A stretch of DNA of 64,000 nt from Ligustrum vulgare (taxonomy: Eukaryota > Streptophyta > Magnoliopsida > Lamiales > Oleaceae): the NCBI GenBank assembly GCA_963555705.1, contig OY743181.1, positions 22,200,513 to 22,264,512 on the forward strand, given 5' to 3'. Of this stretch, positions 1-11,688 are shown piece by piece. A program made the position numbers and the translations under genes. How positions within the stretch are numbered: position 1 is the first letter of the stretch; each line of letters opens with the position of its first letter. The notes beneath the pieces were generated by a model that was not told the origin of the DNA, did not search any database, and worked only from the letters and a program-made list of their open reading frames with translations.

Positions 1-520
1 TTGAAATATCACTACACACTATTAACGAAAATTATTTTAACATTTCTTCAAATAGCTTTTTAACCACATGTACTTTTTGCAACAATTTTATTCCCATTGT
101 TTATTTTTTCATAAAAAATCTTTTATAATCACACATTTCTTGATAAACGTCTATTTGATAATTCGTTTAAAAAAATTGTTTATAAATAGCGACGTGACAA
201 TATTCCATTAGTTTATTTTGAAATACCGAAATAGGTGAAAAAAGAATTGCTTCCGTCAAGAATTGAACATTTTATTTATTTATTTTTTAAATTGTCGAAA
301 GATGTGTACCACGTGGACGGGTATAAACGAAGTCCATAAAAAATACGATAAAAATTATAATCTATTTCATATTTAACATTTGTAATTTTAATTAACAACA
401 CGTTTCACAATCACATCACTTTGAAATAACATATTTCATTAATTTTTATTAAATATATATGTCAAATAGTGGTGAAATTCTAAATTTTGTCCCGTGAATC
501 GCACGGGTGCGAATACTAGT
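1..520 (+). mobile_element. Helitron 3' terminal segment (first copy)
   Basis: The segment ends with a classic Helitron 3' terminus: a 6-bp stem CCCGTG (491-496), loop AATCG, CACGGG (502-507), an 8-base spacer, then CTAGT at 516-520, followed by T. The last 20 bases (GCACGGGTGCGAATACTAGT) are identical in the copies ending at 4450 and 9493. Helitrons are rolling-circle transposons; the hairpin plus CTRRT signals the end of transfer. No helicase coding sequence is visible, so this is a non-autonomous copy. Its 5' end lies outside the window. Confidence 0.75.
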
Positions 521-662
521 TTTGCTATTAAAATAGTAAAAATTCGAAAATTGAATGGAAAAAAGGCACCTCAACATTTGTTGGGGTGTAAAACAATAGG
601 ACAATATGTGGGATCCTTGTTGGTGGGGGATTATAAAGGATAATTGTACATAAACCATTTTT

Positions 663-895
663 TAAAAAGGGTTGAACCGCAACCTCAATGACTATCACCT
701 GCTTTGCTCTGGATCTTGTTGAATAATGTAAATCACAAGATGTGATTCAAGTAATGCAGAGTTGAGGGCTTGTCCTTTAATTCTGTTTGTCAAGGCCTTT
801 TCCCTTTTTCAGGAATCGAACCCTCACCAGGTAACTGCGAGGGAGATTGGATTTTTCTGTCCTCACCTTTCACCATTTGAACTATGCTCTGGGAG
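663..895 (-). mobile_element. tRNA-derived SINE, copy A
   Basis: On the minus strand there is an RNA polymerase III A-box-like TAGTTCAAATGG (+ coordinates 872-883) and a perfect B-box GGTTCGATTCC (812-822), about 50 bp apart as in tRNA-derived SINEs. The element is flanked by a 19-bp direct repeat TTGTACATAAACCATTTTT at 644-662 and 896-914, the expected target-site duplication of LINE-driven insertion. The 3' (left) end abuts the T/A-rich repeat. Length is about 233 bp. A tRNA gene is excluded because there is no acceptor stem or cloverleaf. Confidence 0.8.
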
Positions 896-1010
896 TTGTA
901 CATAAACCATTTTTCTTATGAATTGAAATAAAAATTTGCTTAAATTTACGATTCTTTTTTTAAAAAAAAAAATCCAAATTTACGCCCTAAATATCATTAG
1001 CATCAAGATG

Positions 1011-2719
1011 CAAAGGCCTGAGCTAAAGAACCCGAACCAGCGATTCGGTTCGGTTCGATTCTATCAAAATTTTAAACGGTTCTGGTTTTAAAAATTAAAA
1101 ACCATCGGTTCCGGTTCTTAGTTCAGAACCAGAACCAAAAACCAAAAAAAAAATAATAATAATAATTAAAAAACTCATCAATTCTTAAACTTAATGCATG
1201 TTATCATGTCCATTAGTTAATATCAATTACCCAACAATTATTAACTCATTCAACGTTACAATAACTATAAGTAAAACAAGTAATAAACAAAAAATCATAG
1301 ATTAAAAATCATTTTTCTTTCACTGGTCCTGCTTCAGCTATCAAGCCTTCAGCTGTCAGTTCTTCAAGAATCAACAAACAATAAATCTTCAGTCTTCATC
1401 TTACAATTAATTGTTATCTTGTTTTCAAGGATTTTTTGGACTTGTACGATTGTTTCCTGAAAAGGTGGAGAATTACGAGCAGAAATTGAAGAATTTTTAG
1501 AAGAGCACATACCCGCTGATGAGGAGATACGTTACTATCTAGAAGAGAGTGAATATTTTGATGTCAAGGATTTTGAGTGTTGTATTCGCATTTTGATCAA
1601 GGTCAATGACCTTACCGTCTTACGACTATTACCAGCCGGAATCTACCATGGTCTATTCGCTTAAGTTTGAAAATTTTGGTTTAGGAAATCAGAATCAGAA
1701 ACAGAACTAGAACTAAGGGTGGGAAAAATAACCGGAACCGATATGATCGAACCGGAACCGAATCGAAAAAATCGGAACTATATGGTTTTAAAAAAATAAA
1801 ATAGGAAATTGATTTTGGAACCAAGAACCGATTGGTTTTCAGTTCGGTTCTCGGTTCCGCCTTTAGAATCGAAAATCGAAGTTAGTACTGGTCTTTGATC
1901 CTTCTTTATTATTTTTTTATGGTCTTAATTGGTTGTCCTAAAACTAAAAATCAAAAGAATTTGTAATTTTTTTGGATAAAGTGAAAATAATTAATTTCTT
2001 TTTATGAAATTTGTTACGTCTATACCTCATTGTAACTTTTAACTTCACACTTGGATTGAAATTCTTATTAAATGAAAATTGAATGAGACTAACTTATTAA
2101 TAAGCGAAGTTGTAAATGACCACAATGAAGTTAATTAAAAATTTAAATACAAATATAAAATAATTAATAATGATGCATTTAAAACTCATTATTCATCCCA
2201 GAAGTTTACTATATTACCATGCTGGGAAAACCTTTTAGGCCATTTGTTTCCTATTTTTGTTTATGAATATCTTCCATTTCATGGAGAATCCTATACTTTC
2301 TTTGGGGTGAAATGATTTTCAAAATCCTTGATCTTGGTATATTCGATAGAAGTTTATTTCAGGTTATTGGCTCACTTCCTGAGGCCTGATGCTCCTCGAT
2401 AAGGCTATCAAAAAATAATTATTATTGTAGAACCGAAACCTAACCAAAACCGAATAGTTTGGTTCGGTTTGGTTCTTGCGATTCAATGGAACCGAATGGT
2501 TCCATTTTACAAGAACCGAAAAAGTATGGTTCGGTTCCGATTCTTGAGATACTCGAACTGAACCACCCGACGACCACCCCTAACCAGAACTAGAACTAAA
2601 AGAACCGAATAGTTCGGTTCCGGTTCCGGCTCCGGTTCGATTCTTCTATTGCAAAAAGAACCATTGGTTCGGTTCGGTTCCCTAAGAACCAAAACCATAT
2701 GGAACCATGCCCACACCTG
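1011..2719. mobile_element. Non-autonomous hAT-like element with GGTTC subterminal repeats (copy A), with nested inner element
   Basis: Both ends are packed with GGTTCGGTTC/GAACCGAACC and GGTTCCGG repeats in inverted orientation, the usual look of hAT subterminal transposase-binding repeats. The outer ends are weak inverted repeats (near CAAAGGCCTGAGC on the left, GCCCACACCTG on the right). An inner element, about 1714-2584, begins TAAGGGTGGGAAAA, ends CCACCCCTAA and is bracketed by the 15-bp direct repeat CAGAACTAGAACTAA (1702-1716, 2585-2599). No transposase is visible. Exact outer ends and target duplication are unclear. Confidence 0.45.
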
Positions 2720-2880
2720 CTACTAAAATTTAGATTCTAAGTATCATAATTTAAAAAGTATGACACATTAATACTTTAAAAAGGGCATAAATTTAGGGTA
2801 TTATGCATTTGTCCCAAAGAAAATAAAAAAAATAAAAAAATTGAAATGAAAGAAGTTATAATATGATGCCTCTCTAATGT

Positions 2881-3436
2881 GTCCGACCCGTGCAAGCCGA
2901 CGCCATCTTCTTCGTCCGTTCCGGTTTCTGCAACAGGTAAGACTCCTTTTCTCTTCTTTCAGACTTCGGTCCTTCATTCGATCTTCGTTCTCTGTTTTTT
3001 TTTTCTTGTTCTTGGACGTGTCCGACCCGTATCATATAAGAACCATTTTCCGACACGAAAAATGGTGTGTCGGACTCGTGTCGCCGGCGTGTCGGCTTGT
3101 GTCCGTGTCCGATACGCGTCGGACACGGACTCGCCGACTTGTTGAGCGTGTCCGTGCTTTGGAGTTGCCTAGTTCACACCGTGACTGGAAACCCGAGTTC
3201 TTCTTTGTCAAGGTTGCGAATTGCCCCTTTTTAGAGGATTGGAGCGAAAAGAGGGTGCGAGCCCCGTGCTTCCACTGCTACTCGCATCTTGACTCTCAAT
3301 CCAATTGCATAAATGCATTTCCTAAGCCTAGGACTAATTCTCAAACAATATATTTTCAAAATAATAATATCTTATCTTATCTTAATCTTAATATATATAA
3401 TAACTTAATTAACTTAATATATATAATAACAAGATA
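2881..3436. other. GTGTCCGAC-repeat-rich segment, no gene recognised
   Basis: It starts exactly where the segmental duplication loses homology. GTGTCCGAC/GTGTCGGAC units recur in both orientations between 2878 and 3150, resembling subterminal repeats of a hAT-type element. The open frame across it (2877-3437) has low-complexity composition and matches no family I know, so I treat it as non-coding. The segment ends in ATATATAATAACTTAATT repeats around 3390-3435. Confidence 0.35.
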
Positions 3437-4450
3437 GTTGACCCAAGTTTTCCCGCAAAAACTGCTGACCTCATTTTTTTTTGTCAAAATATGACATTTA
3501 TTTGTTTAACTTAAGATTATTAAATATCAATTACATCAGCACCATTGCATTGACACTCATTCCCCACTATACGAGAATCAGTGCATTGGTACTAACAAAT
3601 TATTTAATCAATTCTATAATACATTGATTCATTAGTCGGATAATTTTTATATGGATTTCAAGAACAAATTATGTAACATTCAAGAATGTAAAAAAAAAAA
3701 AAAAAAGCAATTTCCTTTTGCGAAATAGAATTTTTTATTTATTTTTATTTTTTATCATTATTATATTTTGACATTACTAAAAATATCTACAAAAATATTA
3801 TTTTTAACGTTGAGCAACATTAACGCAAGAAATAAAAAATATTGTTATTTTCCATAAATAAATTTAATACATGTGCAATTCATTTTCATGTATTGATTGA
3901 TATTCTGCACGATCTAATTGGAAAGTTTTAATATCCTAAATTTTAATGATTGATATAATAAAGTCCAATAAAGAAATTATGTCTATTCATTCTTTGGGAA
4001 AATATTTTTTTCCTGTGATTATTCTTTGAAATATGTTTAGCATTCATTAATTCACATCTCATTTTTTAAAATTCGTTTTTAACTATATTTTATTAATGAG
4101 GTATTTTATACATGATATAAAAAAAATCTCTACTTTTTAACCATATATTTTCCTTTCTATACCGCATTTCTTTTTAATTGTATTGTATGCAATGACCATG
4201 AATCGTAATTGTTTAAAAATTATGAACCACAATTATTATTTTTAAAGAAGTTTTTTTAATTTACATTGAATTTTGCTATTGAATACTTTTTTGTTTATTC
4301 ATATTCTTTCCCATAATATATGAATTTAATTGTTTTTGTTATATATTTCTCACATTTTCATTAATTATTAAATATATTTAGTTAGTTATTCATTAATTAA
4401 TAATTATAATTTTTTTTTGTTTCGTGCAACGCACGGGTGCGAATACTAGT
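3437..4450 (+). mobile_element. AT-rich sequence ending in a Helitron 3' terminus
   Basis: Hairpin CGTGC-AAC-GCACG (4423-4435) is followed by GGTGCGAATA and CTAGT (4446-4450). The last 20 bases equal those of the Helitron ends at 520 and 9493. Upstream DNA is AT-rich, has no ORF and diverges from the other two copies. I could not place a 5' TC end, so the left limit is arbitrary. Confidence 0.55.
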
Positions 4451-4499
4451 ATACACACACACACACATACATATGCTAAGGCAAGAAAAATTGAAATAT

Positions 4500-4625
4500 A
4501 ATGAAAATATGAAAAGGAAGAGACTTACCAAGTAGAGAGAGAAAATTTGCAAGTGTTGGAGGGGGAGTTGAAGAGAAAGTGAGAGTTTGGGAACTATTTA
4601 TAGAAGTATTCCTAGTTTTTCATGC
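4500..4625 (-). promoter_or_regulatory. Possible orphan promoter and leader exon (minus strand)
   Basis: Read on the minus strand there is a TATA box, CTATAAATAG (about 4599-4608). A pyrimidine-rich leader follows, then a consensus donor TTG|GTAAGTC near 4530. This is the layout of a plant core promoter, 5' UTR and first intron. No coding exon follows on the minus strand in the window; a Helitron end lies just beyond the putative donor. It could be a captured or disconnected promoter, or chance. Confidence 0.3.
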
Positions 4626-5241
4626 TTATGTGATTTTATATGTACTGTGTAAAATTAATTTGTACAGTAAAAATCACTTATACATAAAATAGGGGCAACT
4701 ATAATGGGTATAAAAATAGGCCCAAAATATTTATGCCCAAGACGATAAAAAAAAGGAATATTTGACCAGAAGTGGAAGCCCAATATCCAAGTACAATCAG
4801 ACACAAATAAAATCCCATTAGTTAGGCTACAAATGAAGAAAGTGAGTAGATGGATGTTCAATTTCAATTAATCCCATAGGAAGGATTGGGAATAATGGAA
4901 GAATTACCTAATAATTTGGTTTGCACTCTAGGAAAGAAGGATCAATGCTGGTTGAAATCAAGGAGACTAACATTAGGACAACGGGGGAGTTACTACCATT
5001 GTTTTCAAACTCGACCCGGAAAAAAAAATAAAAGTTAATTGAAAGTATTAGAGTGGAAAATCAATTTTCACCAAAGTGGTGAAAAATCATTTCCTGGAAA
5101 ACCATGAGAACAGCATCATGTCCATGTGTGTGTGGAAAATGAATTTCACAAACAAATACTTATCAAACATGGTCTAAATTTGTATGAATTTTCGTGGAAA
5201 AAGGTAATCAAAATAATTGTAAAGGCAAGGGATTGTTATAC
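4626..5241. other. No gene seen; would be intron 1 of the GST fragment
   Basis: AT-rich, with short frames only. If the GST at 5242-5565 is a normal tau gene, its intron begins at 5241 and reads left through here. None of the conserved C-terminal GST helices could be found in any minus-strand frame. Confidence 0.4.
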
Positions 5242-5565
5242 CTTATCATCTCCAAATTTTGCCCAGAATCGTGCTTTGGCTTTCTGATAAGGATCTCTTG
5301 GTAAAAGAGGACATCGTTTCCATGTCTCGTCAATATACTCGAGAATTACAAGTGACTCACAGATTGGCTTACCGTTATGCACAAGTACAGGAACCTTCTT
5401 GTTAACGGGATTATACTGCAAGAGTGAATCACTCTTGTTGCTGAGATCTTCGAATATGGTCTCATATTCTAAGCCCTTAACCTTGAGTGCATGTACAACC
5501 CTTAAAGCAAATCGACTCGACCACGACCTGAAAAGTTTCAATTCTTCACCCATTCTTTTCCCCAA
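5242..5565 (-). pseudogene. Tau-class glutathione S-transferase, exon 1 only
   Basis: This encodes the N-terminal thioredoxin-fold (glutathione-binding) half of a plant tau GST, about 108 residues from the first Met or 104 from the second (5553). Visible family motifs: [14 protein letters not shown] with the catalytic-serine region, [14 protein letters not shown], the cis-proline stretch [12 protein letters not shown], and [13 protein letters not shown] with the G-site Glu-Ser. The exon ends FWAKFGDDK followed by AAG|GTATAA (intron starting at 5241). That is the phase and place of the single intron in tau GST genes. A minus-strand TATA-like TATAAATA lies at 5603-5610, about 40 bp before the ATG. 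Tau GSTs are cytosolic and conjugate glutathione to xenobiotics. The exon is open and well conserved. The C-terminal helical exon, which binds the second substrate, is not found between here and the window start, so I call it a broken or fragmentary gene. An intron extended by transposons beyond the window is the alternative. Confidence 0.75.
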
Positions 5566-5602
5566 TTCACAGAGCTTTTGTGACGACCGAAGGTCTACTT
5601 AG

Positions 5603-5610
5603 TATTTATA
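5603..5610 (-). promoter_or_regulatory. TATA box of the GST exon
   Basis: TATAAATA on the minus strand, about 38 bp upstream of the first GST ATG. Confidence 0.4.
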
Positions 5611-5740
5611 CAAAATTTTCCTCTCTTTTACGTATAATCTACATCTACATCTATTTATCTATCTATAATTTACATCTATATATACAATCTACTTAAAATA
5701 TTTAAAAAGTATGGATGAATGAAAAACTTTTGAATACTTA

Positions 5741-5915
5741 GAGCCTGTTTGATAATGAAATTTTTTTTGAGTTTTGTAGGTTTTTTTAATTTTTTGATAG
5801 ATGTGTGATTAAAACTTATTTGAAAAGTCATCAGTGGTAGGCTTGACTAAGAATGGAGGGTTGAGATTGAATTTGAAAAATTGTGGTAAAAAAATTACAT
5901 TTACCAAACAAGCTG
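5741..5915. mobile_element. Tourist-like MITE (copy 1)
   Basis: 175 bp flanked by TTA (5738-5740 and 5916-5918), the PIF/Harbinger target duplication. Ends are imperfect inverted repeats, GAGCCTGTTTGATAATG on the left against CAGCTTGTTTGGTAAATG read inward from the right. Body phrases (AATGG..GTTGAGATTGA, AAAATTGTGG) recur in the copies at 19760, 26583, 29639 and 49344. No coding capacity. Confidence 0.7.
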
Positions 5916-5918
5916 TTA

Positions 5919-7864
5919 ATTCGGGGAATAATTCCACTTGTACACACAAATTGTAAAACAATGACTTACACAATACTCACATGAGTTGACCAACAAATAT
6001 TTTAATATTTTTGGTGAGTCCCATTTATGTGAGTGTTATGTAAATCAATGTACAATCAAAAAAGTGCACGTAACATTGTCCTTTTACGATTAGTCTGGCC
6101 TTCGATTTATATGAATTTTTTTTTTTTTTTTTTGGCAAATTTCAATTTCTTACAGTAAAGTGAAAGTCGGAGATGGCAGGTGGAAGTGCAAGAATTTATG
6201 GGGCCCAAACTACTTTTTTTCATGGGAATTTCAAAAATTTGTGTTGATATGTGGGTCCTTTCATTTTTTAAATATTAACTATTATTTGAAGTCAGCAATA
6301 ATTTGTACGAATTTGACACCATTGTTCAAAACAAATTTTTTTTTTTCAAAATTGGGGGCCAGACAAGAGCATTTAACTATATGCCGAATATACTTTTACC
6401 CCTATTTAATCACATTAAATAATTTATTTATTACATTAATTTATTATTTAAAATTTACATTGTTATAATATAATTTTATATTATTAAACACTTTCATTTA
6501 TTTAGTATTAAATTAGTTTAATAATCGATTATCAACATATTACAATATTGTAATACAATATCATATTATTAATTGAATTATTTCATAGAGAAAGTAAAAA
6601 ACTTTTCAGTTTTAACGAAGCAATAGATGAAAATAGAATTAATACTACGAAAACATTACACATTTAACTAATCCTATAAATAAAACGTAGTACACTATAT
6701 AAATGAAAATATAGAATAATATAATTGCCCCTGTTTGGCATCCATTTTTATTTATAAAAAAAGAATTTGAATTTTTGAGGTAAAATGTGTTTAAAAAGTG
6801 ATTTAAGAAAATGTGTAGAAAAAACTTGTTCATATACAAGTTTACTAAACACACGTGGGCCTCTTTGGTGGCTGCAATTTTATTTATAAGTAGAATTTTG
6901 TAATTTTTGAGGTAAAATATATAATTTAAAATGATTTGAAAAAATATTTATTGTTAAAAAGTGATTTGCAAAATTATAATATTTATAAATTGATTTATAA
7001 ATAGTTTACAAAATGCACTATAATTTCAAAGTTTCCCACATTTATTCGAAATTATTTTTTAGCTGTACATTTAATTTTAAAAAGCTCAAATTTCTTACGG
7101 TGCGTTCGGCGGCTTTCAGCCCCAATTTTTTTGATATTTTTAGGTAAAATATGTGGTTGAAAATTGAACAAAAATAATGTGTATGGTTAAATATTTATTG
7201 TTTATAAATTGATTTATAAATTATAATTATTGTGTAAAAGAACACTTACACTGACACCGATGCTAAATGTGTGGCTGTGAATATCTTGATTATGGGGACG
7301 ACTACATTATCAGAGTCGGTCGAATATCCCTTTGTGGAGGTCGATGGATTAGATGATAAATCATGTATGGACTACATGTTTATCTTTATATATATTACAA
7401 CAATAAAGTTTTAAAATAAAACACCACACAGTTTCCAGCCTTTTTTATACTTGCCTAAAATGGAAATTCATGATTTATAGAGATTAAAAAAAAATTGTGA
7501 TTATCTATATAAATTTCAAAATTTCTCTTATCTAGAGAATATAAATGGTCACTTTGAAAATGGTTTTACCTCAATATTATTACGAAAATTTGAAAATTGA
7601 CATGCTAAAGAAAAATTCAAAATTTGCTTAACATAAAACTCAAGATTAACCATGAACTATCCAAACATATTTTAAGCATCTTGCACCATCATCTATTTCT
7701 TATCAACTAACGAAAGAAAAGTAAAAAGAACGAATGAATGCTATATATTGAAATTGAAAGAGAATCGAAAATATTAGATGATATATTGTCATGTAGTGTC
7801 GATTTCAATACAAAGAACGTGACCTAAAATAAATATTGTTAAGTATTTATTCCTATAAATTGAA
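5919..7864. other. AT-rich intergenic DNA with decayed MITE-like copies
   Basis: No gene is recognisable. Three related phrases containing TTTTTGAGGTAAAATRT, each near a GTTTGGC/GTTCGGCG-type end, occur around 6727-6850, 6860-7020 and 7097-7240. They look like degenerate copies of one MITE family in tandem or nested order. The rest is low-complexity AT. Confidence 0.4.
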
Positions 7865-9374
7865 TAATCAATATTTTATTTTATTTCAAATTTCGAATTC
7901 AAGTAAAATAATGAATTTTTATTTTAATAAAGTTTCATAAGTAATAAAAAAATGAATTCTAAATTTGAAATAAAATAATGAGCCTATGAATTATTGCCAT
8001 CATTTGGTAAATTGTTTTATTGATAAAATTGGTAGTTAAAAATGATTACTTTACAATAATAATAAGTTAAAAATAATGTTAATCAAGAAAATGCTGAATA
8101 TATCTACCAAATATTAGCTCAATGTTTCGAGTCAATGAAGAAAACTACAATAAAATTATATTGCTAATTCAGATTAAATCGATAAATGGTTAGAATAATA
8201 TTATCAATTATTTTAAATTGAAATATCATTACATACTATTAACGAAAATTATTTTAACATTTCTTCAAATGACTTTTTAACCACGTGTACTTTTTGTAAT
8301 ACATTTTATTCCCATTATTTATTTTTCCATAAATAATCTTTTATAACCAGACATTTCTTGATAAACGTTTATTTGATAATTCGTTTAAAAAAATTGTTTA
8401 TAAATAGCGACGTAACAATATTCCATTAGTTTATTTTGAAATACCGAAATAGGTGAATAAAGAATTGCTTCCGCCAAGAATTGGGCATTTTATTTTTTAT
8501 TTTTTTTAAAATTTTCGAATGATGTGTACAACGTGGACGGGTATAAACGAAGCCCATAAAAAAATACGATAAAAATTATAATCTATGTCATAGTTAACAT
8601 TTGTAATTTTAATTAAATAACCAATATTTTATTTTATTTCAAATTTCGAATTCAGGTAAAATAATGAATTTTTATTTTAGTAAAGCTTTCTAAGTAATAA
8701 AAAAATGAATTCTGAATTTGAAATAAAATAATGAGCCTATGAATTATTGTCATCATTTGGTAAATTGTTTTATTGATAAAATGAGTAGTTAAAAATGATT
8801 ACTTTACAATAATAATAATATGTTAAAAATAATGTTAATCAAGAAAATGTCGAATATATCTACCAAATATTCGCTCAATGTCTCTAGTCAATGAATAAAA
8901 CTACAATAAAATTATATTGCTAATTCAGATTAAATCGATAAATGACTATGATAATATTATCAATTATTTTAAATTGAAATATCACTACACACTATTAACG
9001 AAAATTATTTTAACATTTCTTCAAATAGCTTTTTAACCACATGTACTTTTTGTAACAATTTTATTCCTATTGTTTATTTTTTCATAAAAAATCTTTTATA
9101 ATCACACATTTTTTGATAAACGTCTATTTGATAATTCGTTTAAAAAAATTGTTTATAAATAGCGACGTGACAATTTTCCATTAGTCTATTTTGAAATACC
9201 GAAATAGGTGAACAAAGAATTGCTTCCATCAAGAATTGAGCATTTTATTTATTTATTTTTTAAATTGTCGAAAGATGTGTACCACGTGGACGGGTATAAA
9301 CGAAGTCCATAAAAAATACGATAAAAATTATAATCTATGTCATAGTTAACATTTGTAATTTTAATTAACAACAC
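7865..9374. repeat. Tandem duplication of a 754-756 bp unit
   Basis: Unit 1 is about 7865-8618 and unit 2 about 8619-9374. The start phrase AATATTTTATTTTATTTCAA (7869 and 8623) and the TTGAAATATCA phrase (8218 and 8974) are both offset by 754-756 bp. The junction at 8612-8619 joins the end of one unit to the start of the next. Unit 2 runs into the Helitron 3' end at 9493, so the tandem copy lies inside Helitron-related DNA. Confidence 0.8.
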
Positions 9375-9493
9375 GTTTCACAATTACACCACTTTGAAAT
9401 AACACATTTCATTAATTTTTATTAAATATATATGTCAAATAGTGGTGAAATTCTAAATTTTGTCCCGTGAATCGCACGGGTGCGAATACTAGT
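8974..9493 (+). mobile_element. Helitron 3' terminal segment (second copy)
   Basis: Near-identical to 1-520. Stem CCCGTG (9464-9469) / CACGGG (9475-9480) and terminal CTAGT (9489-9493), followed by T. Non-autonomous. Confidence 0.75.
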
Positions 9494-9635
9494 TTTGCTA
9501 TTAAAATAGCAAAAATTCGACAATTGCATGGAAAAAAGGCACCTCAACATTTGTTGGGGTGTAAAACAATAGGACAATATGTGGGATCCTTGTTGGTGGG
9601 GGATTTTAAAGGATAATTGTACATAAACCATTTTT

Positions 9636-9868
9636 AAAAAAGGGTTGAACCGCAACCTCAATGACTATCACCTGCTTTGCTCTGGATCTTGTTGAATAAT
9701 GTAAATCGCAAGATGTGATTCAAGTAATGCAGAGTTGAGGGCTTGTCCTTTAATTCTGTTTGTCAAGGCCTTTTCCCTTTTTCAGGAATCGAACCCTCAC
9801 CAGGTAACTGCGAGCGAGATTGGATTTTTCTGTCCTCACCTTTCACCACTTGAACTATGCTCTGGGAG
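9636..9868 (-). mobile_element. tRNA-derived SINE, copy B
   Basis: Same SINE as 663-895, with the same B-box and the same 19-bp flanking repeat (9617-9635 and 9869-9887). Shared target duplication shows it was inherited by segmental duplication, not inserted anew. Confidence 0.8.
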
Positions 9869-9979
9869 TTGTACATAAACCATTTTTCTTATGAATTGAA
9901 ATATGACCCTTATAAAAATTTGCTTAAATTTACGATTTCTTTTTTAAATCCAAACTTACGCCCTAAATATCATTAGCAT

Positions 9980-11688
9980 CAAGATGCGAATGTCTGGGCA
10001 AAAGAACCGGAACCAGCGATTCGGTTCGGTTTGGTTTCGGTTCGGTTCGATTCTATCAAAATTTTAAATGGTTCTGGTTTTAAAAATCAAGAACCATCGG
10101 TTCCGGTTCTTAGTTCAGAACCAGAACCAAAAACTAAAAAAAATAAAATAATAATAATTAAAAAACTCATCAATTCTTAAACTTAATGCATGTTATCATG
10201 TCCATTAGTTAATATCAATTACCCAACAATTATTAACTCATTCAACGCTACAATAACTATAAGTAAAACAAGTAATAAACAAAAAATCATAGATTAAAAA
10301 TCATTTTTCTTTCACTGGTCCTGTCGTTCAGCTGTCAAGCCTTCAGCCGTCAGTTCTTCAAGAATCAACAAACAATAAATCTTCAGTCTTCATCTTACAA
10401 TTAATTGTTATCTTGTTTTCAAGGATTTTTTGGACTTGTACGATTGTTCCCTGAAAAGGTGGAGAATTACGAGCAGAAATTGAAGAATTTTTAGAAGAGC
10501 ACATACCCGATGATGAGGAGATACGTTACTATCTAGAAGGGAGTAAATATTTTGATGTCAATGATTTTGAGTGTTGTATTCGCATTTTGATCAAGGTCAA
10601 TGACCTTACCGTCTTACGACTATTACCAGCCGAATCTACCATGGTCTATTCGCTTAATTTTGAAAATTTTAGTTTAGGAAATCAGAATCAGAAACAGAAC
10701 TAGAACTAAGGGTGGGAAAAATAACCGGAACCGATATGATCGAAAAAATTGGAACTATATGGTTTTAAAAAAATAAAATAGGAAATCGATTTTGGAACCA
10801 AGAACCGATTGGTTTTCAGTTCGGTTCTCGGTTCCGCCTTTAGAACCGAAAATCGAAGTTAGTACCGGTCTTTGATCCTTGTTTATTATTTTTTTATGGT
10901 CTTAATTGGTTGTCCTAAAACTAAAAATCAAAAGAATTTGTAATTTTTTTTGGATAAAGTGAAAATAATTAATTTCTTTTTATGAAATTTGTTACGTCTC
11001 TACCTCATTGTAACTTTTAACTTCACACTTGGATTGAAATTCTTATTAAATGAAAATTGAATGAGACTAACTTATTAATAAACGAAGTTGTAAATGACCA
11101 CAATGGAGTTAATTAAAAATTTAAATACAAATATAAAATAATTAATAATAATGCATTTAAGACTCATTATTCATCCCACAAGTTTACTATATTACCATTC
11201 TGGAAAAGCCTTTTAGGCCATTTGTTTCCTATTTTTGTTTATGAATATCTTCCATTTCATGGAGAATCCTATACTTTCTTTGGGGTGAAATGATTTTCAA
11301 AATCCTTGATCTTGGTATATTCGATAGAAGTTTATTTCAGGTTATTGGCTCACTTCCTGAGGCCTGATGCTCCTTGATAAGGCTATCAAAAAATAATTAT
11401 TATTGTAGAACCGAAACCAAATCAAAACCGAATAGTTTGGTTCTTGCGATTCAATGGAACCGAATGGTTCCATTTTACAAGAACCGAGAAAGTATGGTTC
11501 GGTTCCGATTCTTGAGATACTTGAACCGAACCACCCGACGCCCACCCCTAACCAGAACTAGAACTAAAAGAACCAAATGGTTCGGTTCCGGTTCCGGCTC
11601 CGGTTCGATTATTCTATTGCAAAAAGAACCATTGGTTCGGTTCGGTTCCCTAAGAACGAAAACCAGATGGAACCATGCCCACACCTGC
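9980..11688. mobile_element. hAT-like GGTTC-repeat element, copy B
   Basis: Duplicate of 1011-2719. The left end here (GAATGTCTGGGCA) pairs better with the right end (GCCCACACCTG) than in copy A, supporting terminal inverted repeats. The nested element is again bracketed by CAGAACTAGAACTAA (from 10695 and from 11553). Confidence 0.45.

Larger units (their letters stand above)
1..2880. repeat. Segmental duplication, copy A (cut by window start)
   Basis: Positions 1-2880 align almost base for base with 8974-11848, with scattered substitutions and small indels. The unit spans a Helitron end, a SINE and nested hAT-like sequences, including shared flanking DNA. It is therefore a duplication of an already TE-laden segment rather than two insertions. 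Homology stops at 2880/11848, where copy A runs into GTGTCCGAC-rich DNA and copy B into other sequence. Confidence 0.85.

Noticed and set aside
812..822. tRNA gene suggested by GGTTCGATTCC
   Set aside because: B-box belongs to a SINE with target duplication; no acceptor stem or anticodon arm.
2877..3437. 186-codon open frame on the + strand
   Set aside because: Composition follows GTGTCCGAC repeats and the 3' part is AT repeat; no domain or codon-use signal; treated as repeat DNA.
4655..4867. GST exon 2 on the minus strand
   Set aside because: The translated frame shows none of the C-terminal GST motifs.
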